From the NCBI GenBank assembly GCA_031292515.1, contig JARLGZ010000066.1:1-64000 (forward strand): a stretch of 64,000 nucleotides of DNA. The letters run 5' to 3'. Positions within the stretch are counted from its first letter, which is position 1, and the number at the start of each line of letters is the position of its first letter. This DNA is from Puia sp. (GTDB lineage Bacteria; Bacteroidota; Bacteroidia; Chitinophagales; Chitinophagaceae). The notes under the pieces were generated by a model that searched no databases, had not been told where the DNA came from, and saw nothing but the letters and a program-made list of their open reading frames with translations. Below are positions 51,112-60,192 of the stretch, piece by piece. The position numbers and the translations under genes are program-made.

Positions 51112-51433
51112 AGCTTGTGAATAGTTTTATGTATACTTTCCTCGATTTTGAAATGATGGCTTTTGGAACCGCTTTTCTCGCCGATTTTTTCATGAGGCCA
51201 TACTGGCCATACTTCTTGCTCATGGCGTAGATGAGACGGATCAACCAGGCCCCCACGGCCAATACCAGCACCAGGCAGATAACCGGGTTGATTCCGCACA
51301 CATACATGATGGCAAAGGACACCAGCAAGCCAATCACGGCGCCCGCCAGGAGCCAGATATACTGTGCCTTCAGACCCTTAAAGACAATCGGTCTGTTGAT
51401 GCCCTTGTTGACTTTATATGCTTTACTCATCAT
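51092..51433 (-). CDS. traF: Conjugative transposon protein TraF
   Basis: 113-aa DUF4133-type membrane protein (VirB3-like). KVNKGINRPIVFKGLKAQYI is the family N-terminus, then two helices (about 28-48, WLLAGAVIGLLVSFAIMYV; and 50-70, PVICLVLVLAVGAWLIRLIY) and a basic tail (SKKYGQYGLMKKSARKAVP). Overlaps traG. Confidence 0.9.
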   Translation of the reverse strand: MMSKAYKVNKGINRPIVFKGLKAQYIWLLAGAVIGLLVSFAIMYVCGINPVICLVLVLAVGAWLIRLIYAMSKKYGQYGLMKKSARKAVPKAIISKSRKVYIKLFTSYAGRTH

Positions 51434-51472
51434 TTTATTTTTTAAAGAACCGTAAAGAGTGATTTTCCAACG

Positions 51473-51607
51473 CTATACATGGATCATGACCAGCAGGGCG
51501 ATTAAACCCGCGGCTGCAATAGCCAGTAGCCAGACATAGCGGGACAGTAATTTTTTGGGGGCAATAGGTCCTTCGGACACGCTGCCTGGTTTAAAGGACT
51601 TTCTCAT
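51473..51607 (-). CDS. Small membrane protein, 44 aa
   Basis: Too short for the ORF track. MRKSFKPGSVSEGPIAPKKL is followed by a single helix (YVWLLAIAAAGLIALLVMI). It lies between traE and traF on the same strand, 39 bp before traF. Likely a single-pass component or assembly factor of the transfer machine; function unknown. Confidence 0.6.
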   Translation of the reverse strand: MRKSFKPGSVSEGPIAPKKLLSRYVWLLAIAAAGLIALLVMIHV

Positions 51608-51714
51608 AGCTTTTTTTAAGATGATTAAGAATGAAATTTCAAAACACGATCCGGACAGGGCGGTCTTTCTTAATCCCCTTACCCGCTTTATCCGCCGACC
51701 GCCGTCTCGAATTT

Positions 51715-52047
51715 TTAGGTGACTCCAAAGAAAGATTTCAACACGCTTGCGACAACGACCAGGAAGATGCAGGCCGAGAACCAGGCCGCGGCTACCTTTC
51801 CGGTATCATGGTCGCCGTGGCTCCACTTGAGGTAAACCCGGATGGCCCCGATCAGTCCGACGATCGCTCCGACGATATACATCAGGCTGATCGCGTCGTC
51901 GAAATACGTTTGAAGCATGGAGGTGGCTTTCGTGATCCCCGTGGCGCCGTCGCCGTTGTCGGTTTGTGCATCCGCAGCCAACCCAATCAGCAACCCCGCT
52001 TCGATCATCGCCCCATAGACGAACACTTTGATTTTTTTGCTTTTCAT
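51715..52047 (-). CDS. traE: Conjugative transposon protein TraE
   Basis: 110-aa DUF4134-type protein (VirB2 pilin-like). A signal-like start (VFVYGAMIEAGLLIGLAADAQ), then ATGITKATSMLQTYFDDAIS, a first helix (MYIVGAIVGLIGAIRVYL), KWSHGDHDTGKVAAAWFSAC and a second helix to the end. The W-x-HGD-x-D motif is characteristic. Confidence 0.9.
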   Translation of the reverse strand: MKSKKIKVFVYGAMIEAGLLIGLAADAQTDNGDGATGITKATSMLQTYFDDAISLMYIVGAIVGLIGAIRVYLKWSHGDHDTGKVAAAWFSACIFLVVVASVLKSFFGVT

Positions 52048-52135
52048 TGGCTCTTGTTTTTGATTTTGATGAAATATTTGGGCAATACGATACCAGCCGG
52101 CTTTTTGGCCGTTTTAAGAAGCACCTGGGATTGGT

Positions 52136-52696
52136 CTATCCCCAGAGACTTTTCAACTCTTCCTCCGTCAACTGCATGGCGAAATTGGTAGAACAGGCAC
52201 GGATGAGGTAGTTATTGATCGCTACCTCGTAAGGGGTTTTTTTCAGGTGGTGAAATCCGTTGATCGTTTGGTAAAACCTGTCGAGCAGCTCCTCACGTCC
52301 CAGTTCATTCTCCGTAGCCTCCTGTACGATGCTTTTCAGCAGGTCCAGTAGTTTCTCCATCACCTTAAACAACTCCGGGGTGTCAGCAGCAGACACGGAT
52401 TTCTCTGTGGCCGCGGGAATCTGCCTGCCCGGGGCGGCGCCGGCCAGGGTGTTACCGGCCTCTCCGGCTGCCGCCTGCCCGGTGGATGAAGGACCTACCA
52501 CTTCAGCCGCCCGGTCCTGGACAGACATATCCTTCACAATCGCCCCGCGGGAAGACCCTTCCTGATCCGGTCGCCTTCCCTTCACCCAATTTTGCAATTC
52601 CTGACCGTAAAATTTGAGAAAATACCAGCAATAGTAAATGGCGGTTCCTATCAGTACGAATTCCAGAAAGTGTAACCAGGAGATTGACTTCAACAT
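52136..52696 (-). CDS. Membrane protein of the tra operon, 186 aa
   Basis: One N-terminal helix (about 8-30, FLEFVLIGTAIYYCWYFLKF), a charged then Ala/Gly-rich linker (residues 40-100), and a helical C-domain (LFKVMEKLLDLLKSIVQEAT, MQLTEEELKSLWG). Not recognised. Being the first gene of the transfer cluster, it may correspond to the TraA-D region of other elements in position only. Confidence 0.6.
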   Translation of the reverse strand: MLKSISWLHFLEFVLIGTAIYYCWYFLKFYGQELQNWVKGRRPDQEGSSRGAIVKDMSVQDRAAEVVGPSSTGQAAAGEAGNTLAGAAPGRQIPAATEKSVSAADTPELFKVMEKLLDLLKSIVQEATENELGREELLDRFYQTINGFHHLKKTPYEVAINNYLIRACSTNFAMQLTEEELKSLWG

Positions 52697-53185
52697 TTTG
52701 TTTGCGTTTGTTTGGAAGACAAAAGTGAAAATAAAAAGTAAGGCATCCTATAGAGTATATAATCAGGTTTATTAAGAAACCTACGAGATGCAGGAGGAAT
52801 AAGCATCTCAAAAGAAGGAATTTTTAAGCCGGTTATTTTGCCTATTATCAAGCGTTGAATCCGGATGCCGCGGACGATGAGAAGGATTGGCCAAAAACAA
52901 TGCCCATGATCGGCCTTCGACAAGGAGAATGGCTGAAATGTCTTGGCTATGGTTGCGCTTGTTACGATCTGCCGCAACACCAGCGGCAGCCCTTTTGTAC
53001 CCATAAGATAAAGTATCCTATCCTGAGAAGCACGGATCAATTATTCGTAAGACACGAAGGGCAGGCTGGTAGCCCATCGGGAAGGTTAAAAATAAATCAT
53101 CCATATAGGTGGTTATAAAGGCAGCCTCTGTTGTTATAATTAGAAATAGCAAAGCAGCGATAAATCTCCCGCATATATATGATAT
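52697..53185. other. Regulatory gap before the tra operon
   Basis: About 490 bp between the tra operon (-) and the small paralog genes (+). ORFs on both strands are overlapping and unconvincing. It must contain the tra promoter and could hold an oriT, but I see no clear inverted-repeat nick-site structure. Confidence 0.4.
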
Positions 53186-53323
53186 ATGAAAGAAAAATAT
53201 GAAGTGAGTTTTGCGTCGCCTAAACGCGCCCATTCTTACGCCATCAGCCCCCAAAAATATGTCCAAAAGAAATATTGGTATCTCTTTGATTTGGAGTCGT
53301 CTCTCAACCAATACAACAAATGA
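53186..53323 (+). pseudogene. 3' remnant of a 93-aa family paralog
   Basis: A 45-codon frame ends with SPQKYVQKKYWYLFDLESS, which matches the C-terminal GYPWEYVQEKYWYLL of the next gene. The region upstream does not match. It overlaps the next ATG by ATGA. It looks like the tail of a third tandem copy joined to foreign sequence. Confidence 0.55.
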
Positions 53324-53601
53324 ATAACACAGAAGCAGTCAGGGCAAAGACATTCCTCTATTTCCAGCCTTATGAAATAAGTCAATGGCTTCAGCTGCTC
53401 AAGACCGATGATGGATTCCAGGATAGGGCTATTTTTAACTGGCGTACTCAAGGGGAGAAAAGATACTCGATCGTTGGATTTCGCAATGCCTTAAGTGCTG
53501 CTTTTGATTGGTATCAAACAAATGAAGGATATGATTTCTGGGCTGCCGTATCTGGTTACCCCTGGGAGTATGTTCAGGAGAAATATTGGTATTTGCTTTA
53601 A
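53320..53601 (+). CDS. Small paralogous protein 1, 93 aa
   Basis: Soluble acidic protein: PYEISQWLQLLKTDDGFQDR, AIFNWRTQGEKRY, FRNALSAAFDWYQTNEGYDF and the end YVQEKYWYLL. It shares this plan with the 93-aa gene 192 bp downstream (DVSQWLQMLITYDG, AFDWSDTPEGYRYW, YHYLL). Family unknown; many Trp/Tyr residues suggest a compact fold. Located between the tra operon and rteC. Confidence 0.7.
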   Translation: MNNTEAVRAKTFLYFQPYEISQWLQLLKTDDGFQDRAIFNWRTQGEKRYSIVGFRNALSAAFDWYQTNEGYDFWAAVSGYPWEYVQEKYWYLL

Positions 53602-53793
53602 TTCCGGTTTCGCCCGACAAGGGCTGTTTGTGATACTTCGTTCACGAAATGGATAATTCGCGATAGCCTTTGGCACTGGCTCGACCCGATTTTGAAAAAA
53701 GCCGGGGACGGACGCAGCGATTTGCTCAAGATGACGATATATGATCCGAAAGGCCATTCATCGCACAATAATTCAATGGAGATTCCATCGTAA

Positions 53794-54075
53794 ATGCACA
53801 GTAACGTACATCCGAACTTAATGCCAGGCGAAGAGCCCGAACTTTATGATGTCAGCCAATGGCTTCAAATGCTCATCACCTATGATGGGACGCGGGAAAA
53901 AGCCATCTCAAATTGGACGGCACAGGGAAAGAGGCGGGAGCAGGTAGCTGATTTTAACACCGCCATGAACCGGGCCTTCGACTGGTCGGACACCCCGGAA
54001 GGTTATAGATATTGGTCCTTGGTTGCGATTCATCCAGGGACATTTGTAGAAGAAGGCTATCACTATTTGCTTTAA
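53794..54075 (+). CDS. Small paralogous protein 2, 93 aa
   Basis: Paralog of the preceding gene with DVSQWLQMLITYDGTREKAI, SNWTAQGKRREQVADFNTAM, FDWSDTPEGYRYW and FVEEGYHYLL. The intervening 192 bp contain an open stretch ending DLLKMTIYDPKGHSSHN and a stop immediately before this ATG, possibly another gene tail. Function unknown. Confidence 0.7.
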   Translation: MHSNVHPNLMPGEEPELYDVSQWLQMLITYDGTREKAISNWTAQGKRREQVADFNTAMNRAFDWSDTPEGYRYWSLVAIHPGTFVEEGYHYLL

Positions 54076-54549
54076 GGCAAGGAGCGAGTTAGCTGACTCC
54101 AACCGGAAATGATCTGCGTGGCCATCCCCGTGACCGGTGCGGGCCTTTTTCCTGGGATTGGTTTTTTAAAAATGTTCCTGAAAGTCCGGGCGGGTGAGCA
54201 ATTTACACCCGATATTCACTGCCCGGCTATCATCGAGGTGACATACCCCGATAGTGTTGGGAGTGATTGTTGGTCCTATAACGTCGGCGTGGTCCCCGGG
54301 AAATCTTTTTCATGTCTCAGTGGCAATCGCCATGCTTAAGGAAAAAGCCTGGCATTGTCCCGTCCTGGTTGTTTCTTCACCAGGGCAATTTTTTAGAAAA
54401 TGGTATCTGACACGGTCACCAACAGGCGTTTACGGATTTATTAAGCAGGACGCAAGGACCGGGCGCTTCAAAATGTGTTCATTTTCTCATGTATAGAGTT
54501 TCTTTTGTATAAAGGCGACGGCATACGCGATAGTTATCCCGTCTGCAAT
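54076..54549. other. Intergenic region, no gene supported
   Basis: About 470 bp between the small paralogs and rteC. Two overlapping plus-strand ORFs exist but have Cys/Gly/Ser-rich compositions that do not look coding. Nothing else recognised. Confidence 0.4.
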
Positions 54550-54573
54550 CCCCCTGCGAATCTTCGCGGGGGG
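54550..54573 (-). terminator. Stem-loop after rteC
   Basis: CCCCCTGCGAA and TTCGCGGGGGG form an 11-bp stem with one G-T pair around a 2-nt turn, 4 bp after the rteC stop. No T-run follows on the minus strand, so it may also act as an mRNA stabiliser. Confidence 0.65.
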
Positions 54574-54576
54574 TAA

Positions 54577-55395
54577 TTATCGTTTCAATCTTCTCCTTCT
54601 CTCTTTCATCACGTTGATAAGCTTTGTCAGGAAGGGAGTAGACTGGCGTTTCCGGCCGTCTGCCTGGTAAAGAAGCAGGCTGAAGTCTTTTAGGTCTTCC
54701 TGGAAGTGGTCTTCGAAGTCTTCTTTTAGCGCCGTTGCGGTAGCGGGCTTGCCATCGATTTCTATCGAATGCGATTCAGCCAGCGCCTGAATCCACTCGA
54801 CGGCCGCCGTTTTACCCGCCTTCCAGCGGAGTCTCTTTTTTGATACGATCTCAGGGTTTTGTAGAGCCCTGCTCTCACCCAGCAGAAAAAGCCTGTAATT
54901 ACTATAGGCCAGGCACCAGGCTGCGCGGTAGCTGGCCACCGTGGTCTGATCCGGATCGATTACCAGGGACAACTCTTCAAAGGTTCTTTGCAGGCTATGG
55001 ACCCGGGTGAAGTCATCGTCGATGGCTGGGGAGCCGCTCAGATAGTAGCGGGCAAATTCATAATTCCCCTTAAAAAAGTGGTCGATCCACTGTTCCTCCT
55101 GGCTAATCAGTTTCTCCAGGTCCCGGGGGGACCTGGTTGTCCGTTCCATCTCGAAATTATGCAGCTTCAGGAAATAAAAAAGCCTGCCGTAGAAGGCAGG
55201 CCATTCATCCCGGAAGAATTCAATCTCTTCCTCCCGTGTATTTAGCATGTTGCCGGAGAGAGGCTTTAGCTGGAGGATCTTTTCTCTGATGTTGTCCAGT
55301 ACTTTGACATAGCCTGGTATTCCAGGATTTTCGGACAAAATATCATTTGTCCGGGTCTCCATCTCTTGATAGAGCGCGATGAATTTTTTCCTCAT
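54577..55395 (-). CDS. rteC: RteC-family regulator, 272 aa
   Basis: RteC controls excision and transfer of Bacteroides conjugative transposons. Features fitting the family: an N-terminal helical domain with ILQLKPLSGNMLNTREEEIE followed by FFRDEWPAFYGRLFYFLKL, a central DDDFTRVHSLQRTFEEL, and a C-terminal RLRWKAGKTAAVEWIQALAE followed by EDFEDHFQEDL. It lies upstream of the tra operon on the same strand, where a transfer regulator is expected. Its two-component partners RteA/RteB are not in the window. Confidence 0.82.
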   Translation of the reverse strand: MRKKFIALYQEMETRTNDILSENPGIPGYVKVLDNIREKILQLKPLSGNMLNTREEEIEFFRDEWPAFYGRLFYFLKLHNFEMERTTRSPRDLEKLISQEEQWIDHFFKGNYEFARYYLSGSPAIDDDFTRVHSLQRTFEELSLVIDPDQTTVASYRAAWCLAYSNYRLFLLGESRALQNPEIVSKKRLRWKAGKTAAVEWIQALAESHSIEIDGKPATATALKEDFEDHFQEDLKDFSLLLYQADGRKRQSTPFLTKLINVMKERRRRLKR

Positions 55396-55636
55396 AGGAG
55401 TAATTTTGGTTAGTAAATGAGGTTTAACAATGTAAACCTACTCCAACCTCCTATGGAAAAAAATCATACGACGGCTATCAGAAAAAATACTTCCCAAAAT
55501 AGTGGTAAAGCCTACCAAAAAATACTATCAAGACCGCAGTTGGGAACTACGTAAAACACGTAGGCGGATGTCATAAAATGGATAAGCAATGTTATTTACC
55601 TCCCCGGCATGGCGACTCATGCCATAACTCTACTCC

Positions 55637-57754
55637 CTATTTCTTTTCAACGATTCTGTCAAAAACAATAACCCTTCCCAGGGCGTCAATGCCCTCGACA
55701 TGTATCCGAAACCGGGTTGTAAAATTGTTATTCATAAAACGGATGGTGATCCGGTTGCGCTCTACCGGTGACCAGTAAAGTGTCCACCGGTTGTCCCCAT
55801 AGGGGTGAAACGTTTTTATACTCGCAAAACCGGTGAGGGGTATTTGCCGAAGGCGGGAGGGAAGATATTTCCAATCGTCCGGATGCCGGGTGTAAATCAT
55901 AATAGCCGGGACCCCTCCAATTTCAGGTCCGTTGGAAGCCATCAGTTGCGGGATCGGAGGGGTGGGGGGAGGATTTTTTGGATGCGGTGGTGGAATTCCT
56001 TTGTCATCCCCGTACAGTAATTTCTCCGCCGTATCGTCTTCATAATACTGTCTTTCGGCGAAGGGGTCTACAATCCTCATACTTTTGAGGTCCACGAAAA
56101 TTGTGGCGACCGACGAAAGCGTCAGCATTGACAAATCGGTGTAGTTGATAGGGACGTCATCGACAAATACCACGCAACGTTTTCCGTTCAGTCGGGGAAC
56201 CGGTTTTGGGTTTAGCATCGAATATCCAAAACCCGGGATACTGTCTTTTAGGCATTGCACGACATTGATGGCCGTCGTATCGGGACGCTCAACCAGGTCG
56301 ACCACCCACATGGGAGGAACGTCTCCGGGATCATACCGTTGCACCAGTTCATCCCGCCATTTGACCCATTCCTGGTTCTTATTGACCTTTATTTTGATGC
56401 CTTTTATCTCCTTCGGGGCGAAGAATCCGCCGGGGCCACGCTGTGCCGCCGGTAGCTCGCTAAAAATAATGGATGTATCGTTCCGATACCCCGCCACAGA
56501 ATCCGGCTGAAGCCAGGCAGGCAAATGAAAGGGGGGTACTTTTCTCGGAAAAAGCGTAACCTGAATATCGTCGGCGTTCCATTTGTGATTGTTCCGCTGC
56601 AGATCCAGCCTCGCCGTTTCATCGAAATAGAGGTTCTCCAGGTGGAACCGGCCCAGGCCATCGAGGGGAAGGACCATCAGCATATTCCTTACGGGGTCCC
56701 GCCAAAGGTCCCCGACCAATTCTCTCACCGGTAAGGTCTTCCCCTTCCCGGTCGTGGCCCTGCCCTCAAATTCCAGGTATTTCGAATCGATCCGGAGGAC
56801 ACTATCCTCCTGCTGATTGGGAAGAGACCCTATACTTAGGGCGTCCGCCAGACTGAAGGGCGGGGCCGGTTCTTTGTCGGCATCCGTGACGCTTACCGTG
56901 ACATTGCACAGCAGGGTATCTGCAAGCGTAATTTGCCAGACATTGATCCCGTTTGGTTGGGTACTCACCGTGTCCAGTCTGCAATAAATAGAATCCCGTT
57001 GAACAGGGTCCAGGTAGATCCTGTCGGTTTTAAGAATTTTTGCACTATCAAGCAGGTTGAGCAGCAGGTACCCCCGAACATTCATCAGGTGCATTTTTAT
57101 TCGTATCCAGGGTTTATCGGTCGTGAGTACCAACCGGGTGGAATCGGCCGGCAGGCTACTCCCTTTGATGCGAAGTGTCAACGGGCGCCCCCAACCGGTG
57201 AACAGACTGTTCCCCCGGATCAGGCAGGTCACGCTATCCTTCATCACGGAGCTTCGTAGAGAGATCCCCGGTTCATTCCCGAAAACAGTGTCACGGGGCG
57301 GTAAGACAGCGGCATAATCCCGTTGCGTCGAGTACTTTCCAGGGTTATATACGGTGACAGGGTAGTAGAGGCAGGTTCCTGAATCCCGGGAATATTGGTA
57401 GCTTGTCATCGGTCGGATGAAGAGCTTTTGGGTGGCGAGCGTATCGGGGAGGACGATCTGGCCGATCCCAAAGGAGCCGGGAACGTGTTGCCGATCACTC
57501 ACCAACATGCTTTTTTGAGAAACCACCAATTGGCCGGTCGTATCGAAGACATCGATATAAAGAACAGTCGACGGGGAATGGGGGAGTAGGTCGTCCGTCA
57601 CCTGGGATCTGTACCAAAGGGTATCTCCCGCGCGGCATTGTGTTTTATCGAGTGAAAGGTAGGCGCGTTCCTGGTTTTCCAGCAAGGTTCTGATAAACGG
57701 ATGCAATAGGGGGAGTAGAAAATAAAACCAGCATTGAAGAACGAAAGAGTCCAT
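55637..57754 (-). CDS. MG2/TonB-plug-like surface protein, 705 aa
   Basis: The hydrophobic start (VLQCWFYFLLPLLHPFI) is a signal or anchor. Then ENQERAYLSLDKTQCRAGDT matches the MG2-like opening of a Bacteroidota family that combines macroglobulin-like domains with a TonB-receptor plug-like C-domain. Later, GKRCVVFVDDVPINYTDLSM and VATIFVDLKSMRIVDPFAER resemble the plug domain segment. A proline-rich loop (PPPHPKNPPPTPPIP) lies before the end. Probably periplasmic or outer-membrane associated; substrate unknown. Confidence 0.6.
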   Translation of the reverse strand: MDSFVLQCWFYFLLPLLHPFIRTLLENQERAYLSLDKTQCRAGDTLWYRSQVTDDLLPHSPSTVLYIDVFDTTGQLVVSQKSMLVSDRQHVPGSFGIGQIVLPDTLATQKLFIRPMTSYQYSRDSGTCLYYPVTVYNPGKYSTQRDYAAVLPPRDTVFGNEPGISLRSSVMKDSVTCLIRGNSLFTGWGRPLTLRIKGSSLPADSTRLVLTTDKPWIRIKMHLMNVRGYLLLNLLDSAKILKTDRIYLDPVQRDSIYCRLDTVSTQPNGINVWQITLADTLLCNVTVSVTDADKEPAPPFSLADALSIGSLPNQQEDSVLRIDSKYLEFEGRATTGKGKTLPVRELVGDLWRDPVRNMLMVLPLDGLGRFHLENLYFDETARLDLQRNNHKWNADDIQVTLFPRKVPPFHLPAWLQPDSVAGYRNDTSIIFSELPAAQRGPGGFFAPKEIKGIKIKVNKNQEWVKWRDELVQRYDPGDVPPMWVVDLVERPDTTAINVVQCLKDSIPGFGYSMLNPKPVPRLNGKRCVVFVDDVPINYTDLSMLTLSSVATIFVDLKSMRIVDPFAERQYYEDDTAEKLLYGDDKGIPPPHPKNPPPTPPIPQLMASNGPEIGGVPAIMIYTRHPDDWKYLPSRLRQIPLTGFASIKTFHPYGDNRWTLYWSPVERNRITIRFMNNNFTTRFRIHVEGIDALGRVIVFDRIVEKK

Positions 57755-58081
57755 AAATCTTGTATTGGCAAAACCTATATAACAACTTTGCGGTCTTTTC
57801 TAACCCATTCCCGCACCGTGAAATAATTGTTGCCAGGAGGTGGCTTAGCGCTAGTAGCGGAGCAAGCTACCAATGGGGAATAGGAGCTTATATTGAACGC
57901 TCGAATCCGGGAATGGGGTCTATCGGGGATATTTCTGGAAAATCCGGTAAAACAATTTTGCTACCCAAAGTAACCAATGCAATCCGGAATATTTTTTCCG
58001 GATGGTTTTTTAGACTCACAAACAGAAAATTCCAAAAATGAATTCCTAATTTGTAGGTGTTGTAACCAATTCAAACACACC
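57755..58081. other. Divergent promoter region
   Basis: About 330 bp between the 705-aa gene (-) and the sigma factor (+). The track ORF starting at 57760 has no coding character. No clear TAnnTTTG box found. Confidence 0.4.
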
Positions 58082-58660
58082 ATGCCAGACCACGAAATAG
58101 GCCTTCCGTTGATGGAACGGTTCCATAAAGGAGATATGAAAGCTGTCGAAGAGATATTTTTCGAATACCATTCGCGCTTTTGCTGGTTCGCCTATAATAT
58201 CCTCGATGATGAAATTATGGCTAAGCAGGTGGTCGCTGACGCTTTTATGGAGGCTGTTAATACCCGGGAGCGATTTGCGAATACTGCCGATCTTCGTATA
58301 TTTTGTTATCGACACATTTTTAAGAATTGCGTCCAAGCGCTAATGCGACGAAAGCCGGATCAGCTGAATCGCCGCCAGCAATGGCTTATCAAAGAGACGC
58401 ATCAGGAGGACGAAGAGTCCCGGCGGGCGGAATTATTGGCGTACAAAAAAGACGTTGCATTTTATGCCGAATATTTTGGAATACTATCTGCTGAAATCAA
58501 TCGACGACCCAAGAAATACCAGGCAATCATTCGCAACCAGCTTGGCGGCGTTCCCATTGAACAAACCAGTCAGGAATTGGGAATTAGTACTGCCGAGGTC
58601 AGTCTGATCAAAAAACGTATCGCTGACGATTTACGAAATATGCAGCTTTTGCCGAGCTGA
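58082..58660 (+). CDS. ECF-type RNA polymerase sigma factor, 192 aa
   Basis: Start set at MPDHEIGLPLMERFHKGDM (58082), 35 codons inside the track start. Region 2 is AVEEIFFEYHSRFCWFAYNI through ANTADLRIFCYRHIFKNCVQ; region 4 is QTSQELGISTAEVSLIKKRI with a C-terminal helix. It is a diverged ECF factor like those paired with FecR proteins or surface-sensing genes. No anti-sigma gene is adjacent, so control may be through the divergent 705-aa envelope protein; that is a guess. Confidence 0.75.
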   Translation: MPDHEIGLPLMERFHKGDMKAVEEIFFEYHSRFCWFAYNILDDEIMAKQVVADAFMEAVNTRERFANTADLRIFCYRHIFKNCVQALMRRKPDQLNRRQQWLIKETHQEDEESRRAELLAYKKDVAFYAEYFGILSAEINRRPKKYQAIIRNQLGGVPIEQTSQELGISTAEVSLIKKRIADDLRNMQLLPS

Positions 58661-58923
58661 TAATTTTCAAGAGAAATATCAATTGCCCGGTCGGCGTCCC
58701 TTTCAATTTCCTTTCAGTCTCTCAGCATTCGGCGATATCGGGGTGAATAATCCGAAAACACTCCGGGCTCTTCAGAACCCCTTTATTTCAAAAACGTTTT
58801 CAGCGAGCAAGGGAGGCCGTTTAAAATACAAACGGCCTCCGCTCGAAAATCGCCATCAACAAAACATTCAATCCCAGAGACTGGGCAATCCATTATTCCA
58901 CTCATCCGACCGGTGCGCCCGGA

Positions 58924-60192
58924 CTATTTTCCCTTTGGGGATTTTACAAAGTGGTACAGGACGCTAAAGGTATAGGTCCTTGGTGTGAGATTAAAACTAT
59001 TTGCCTCCGAGAAATCACCCAGGATCAGCCCGGACAAAGAACATTCAAATTGCCGGTTCACGCGTACGCCCACGCACAGATGGGCATTTATCCATCCGCT
59101 TTCCATCTTCAGGTAGTTTTTATCGGTGCCTTCCGGAAGTGTTTGATTCATCTGGTTCTCGCGGTAGAATGCGAAAGCATATCCCACCGAAGCGCCCGCA
59201 TACAACCGCCAGCGGGTGGTCTGACTGAAGTGATACAGAAAACCGAGCTCCGGCTCGATATTCGTTTGTTTGATGATATAGCTTACCTGGTCGGCGGTAG
59301 AAGTAGTCGCTGGGCCGCTGCCATTGTAATAGTCGCTGGAATAGGTCACGGCCAGGCGAAGCACGGATTTTTCAAAGTCGCCGGAACCGGTAAAGTCCAC
59401 ACCGGCGCTAAACGACGGGGTGATCCGATTGGAAAAGTGGATATACTGCAGGAAGTCTTCCGTTCCACTGACCGACAGCTTGGTAAGGCCGATCCCCGGC
59501 CCGGCGAATGCCCGCAGGTAATGCCGGGTCGTTCTTTCAGAGGAATAGGCCACGTTCTTTTGCTGTCCGTTTAACGCTTCCACGATCCCGGAGAGCGATT
59601 CCCGGGTATATTCGGCCGTTTCTATCTTCTCAAACAACTCGATGCGTCCCACTTGGGTGGCCGCTTTTCTCAGCTGGCGCTTAAATCCTTCCTTCCCGCC
59701 GTCATCGCCTTCCTGCAACCCGATGTAGTGGCCGGCGCTGTCCTGCAGGTAGAAGATCCAGGCGGATCCCTTGTAGGAATACAGGCTGGCCGCAGTGCCC
59801 TTTACCAGCACCTGGAGAAATACGGTATCCATCGCGCCCGCAGAATTTCCATCCGTTACGAGATCCCCGGCCGCCGCCGCCGGAAGTACGCCTTCTACGA
59901 GATGGGGCAGGACGGCCCGCTGATAAGCTCTATATCCAAAGATCTGAAAGGACTGAAGATCTGAGGCGGAATAAGTCTCTCCTTTCTTTTGTGCCGAGTC
60001 GCGGTAAAATTCAATGGTCTCGGGATTGCGCGACCAACCGTTATACCGGATCCAGCCGAACGCCGAATCGCCGTTATTCAGAAATACAACAGACCTTCTT
60101 TTGGATGTCTGCGCTTTTGCGCTTAGGAAAATGGCACAAAAGAGGATGGGCATTGAACACTTGAACGCCACCCGGGTAGCTTGATTTATCAT
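58924..60192 (-). CDS. Outer-membrane beta-barrel protein, 422 aa
   Basis: Signal peptide at the start (MPILFCAIFLSAKAQ, from residue 14). The N-terminal half is a soluble domain (NGDSAFGWIRYNGWSRNPET, LQSFQIFGYRAYQRAVLP). The C-terminal half (about 225-422) has alternating strands with aromatic girdles typical of a PorT-like barrel: LRAFAGPGIGLTKL, LRLAVTYSSDYYNGSG, WRLYAGASVGYAFAFYR and TYTFSVLYHFVK. Function unknown. Confidence 0.7.
   Translation of the reverse strand: MINQATRVAFKCSMPILFCAIFLSAKAQTSKRRSVVFLNNGDSAFGWIRYNGWSRNPETIEFYRDSAQKKGETYSASDLQSFQIFGYRAYQRAVLPHLVEGVLPAAAAGDLVTDGNSAGAMDTVFLQVLVKGTAASLYSYKGSAWIFYLQDSAGHYIGLQEGDDGGKEGFKRQLRKAATQVGRIELFEKIETAEYTRESLSGIVEALNGQQKNVAYSSERTTRHYLRAFAGPGIGLTKLSVSGTEDFLQYIHFSNRITPSFSAGVDFTGSGDFEKSVLRLAVTYSSDYYNGSGPATTSTADQVSYIIKQTNIEPELGFLYHFSQTTRWRLYAGASVGYAFAFYRENQMNQTLPEGTDKNYLKMESGWINAHLCVGVRVNRQFECSLSGLILGDFSEANSFNLTPRTYTFSVLYHFVKSPKGK

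Noticed and set aside
52690-53040. 116-aa minus-strand ORF upstream of the tra operon
   Set aside because: Overlaps the first tra gene start and has no clear coding pattern; kept only as intergenic.
54109-54496. Two overlapping plus-strand ORFs (76 and 80 aa)
   Set aside because: Overlapping frames with Cys/Ser/Gly-rich composition and no recognisable features.
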